Shown one piece after another: positions 5,564 to 6,041 of a stretch of 6,041 nt of DNA. A model generated the notes under the pieces. It made no database searches and was not told where the DNA came from. It saw only the letters and a list, made by a program, of their open reading frames with translations. Every line of letters starts with the position of its first letter. Position 1 is the stretch's first letter. The stretch is taken from the NCBI GenBank assembly GCA_021828245.1, contig JAKASC010000152.1, positions 1 through 6,041 on the forward strand. Reading direction: 5' to 3'. Made by a program: the position numbers and the translations under genes. The stretch comes from Acidobacteriota bacterium. Lineage in GTDB: Bacteria; Acidobacteriota; Terriglobia; UBA7540.

Positions 5564-6041
5564 CTATTCCGGCAGCATAATCTGGCTGTTGATGTCGAAG
5601 TGGCCGCTGACGAAGGGTGCTCCAGTCCCGGGTTGGCCGCCGCCGACCGACACCCTGTATTGGCCTTGCGCAACGATGATATTACCCGCCGTCGTCACCA
5701 TACTGAGGTCACGGCGCTTGAGGTGAAATTTCACAATCTGGCTTTCCCCCGGATTGAGATGAATGCGGTCGAATCCCCGCAGGGCGATGTTGGGCGCGCC
5801 GGGAACTTTGGGAAATTTCAGGTAAAGCTCCACAACCTCGTCGCCCGCAACCTTCCCCACATTGGTCACCCTCACGGAGGCATTGAGCGGATCCCCCGCC
5901 TGAATGGGCGCGGTCGGCAAAGTGAGGTCGCTGTACTTGAACTTTGTGTAACTCAGCCCGTAGCCAAACGGCCAGAGCGGCTTGCCCGTGAAGTAGCGGT
6001 AGGTGCGTCCTTGCATCGAGTAATCCTCAAAGGGCGGCAAC
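5564..6041 (-). CDS. GH3 family beta-glucosidase/beta-xylosidase, C-terminal fragment truncated by the window edge
   Basis: Only the last 158 or so residues are present; the gene enters from the right edge, so its start, any signal peptide and the catalytic aspartate lie outside. A TTG at 6040 is an internal codon and not a credible start. The fragment opens with PPFEDYSMQGRTYRYF followed by PLWPFGYGLSYTKF. This is the hallmark link between the GH3 C-terminal domain and the fibronectin type III-like domain, and is common in beta-xylosidase and beta-glucosidase members. The FnIII-like domain fills about fragment residues 52-132 (VTNVGKVAGDEVVELYL, then ALRGFDRIHLNPGES). The protein ends in MLPE. 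The family removes terminal beta-linked glucose or xylose from oligosaccharides; which one cannot be told from this end. It converges on the GH51 gene, which suggests a shared role in plant cell-wall breakdown. Confidence 0.93.
   Translation of the reverse strand, partial: LPPFEDYSMQGRTYRYFTGKPLWPFGYGLSYTKFKYSDLTLPTAPIQAGDPLNASVRVTNVGKVAGDEVVELYLKFPKVPGAPNIALRGFDRIHLNPGESQIVKFHLKRRDLSMVTTAGNIIVAQGQYRVSVGGGQPGTGAPFVSGHFDINSQIMLPE

Noticed and set aside
4507..5673. Minus-strand open frame (388 codons) spanning the GH51 3' end, the spacer and part of the GH3 end
   Set aside because: It overlaps two well-supported genes, including the GH3 on the same strand in another frame, and the protein is Arg/His-rich with no motif.

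Overview
The window looks like chromosomal DNA of a moderately GC-rich, Gram-negative soil-type bacterium, most likely an Acidobacteriota member. That placement is an inference. It rests on the protein styles: a metal ATPase with a YHS plus CxxC N-terminus, a secreted GH51 arabinofuranosidase, and a GH3 enzyme ending in LPE. No rRNA or other marker gene is present to confirm it.

Layout, left to right. Positions 1-1474 (minus strand) hold the first 491 residues of a heavy-metal P1B-type ATPase, probably a copper exporter. It runs off the left edge just after the DKTGT phosphorylation motif. Positions 1475-1951 are a divergent intergenic region with no convincing gene. It contains an exact 10-bp direct repeat at 20-bp spacing and a 12-bp perfect palindrome. 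Positions 1952-2731 (plus) are a complete thiazole synthase, thiG, with a good Shine-Dalgarno and a possible promoter very close to the start codon. Positions 2732-3246 are mostly non-coding, with one possible small gene (2909-3142). Positions 3247-5397 (plus) are a complete, exported GH51 alpha-L-arabinofuranosidase. Positions 5398-5563 separate it from a converging gene. Positions 5564-6041 (minus) are the C-terminal end of a GH3 beta-glucosidase/beta-xylosidase that enters from the right edge.

How the parts relate. The GH51 and GH3 enzymes form a convergent pair. Together they would fit the release of arabinose side chains and then xylose or glucose from plant cell-wall polysaccharide such as arabinoxylan. 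thiG is housekeeping thiamin biosynthesis, and no thiS, thiF or other thi gene lies beside it here. The metal ATPase is a separate metal-homeostasis function. I see no mobile element, CRISPR array, tRNA or rRNA, and nothing that amounts to a new multi-gene system. The items worth a second look are the repeat/palindrome cluster between copA and thiG, the possible small gene upstream of the GH51, and the enlarged catalytic-domain spacing of the GH51.
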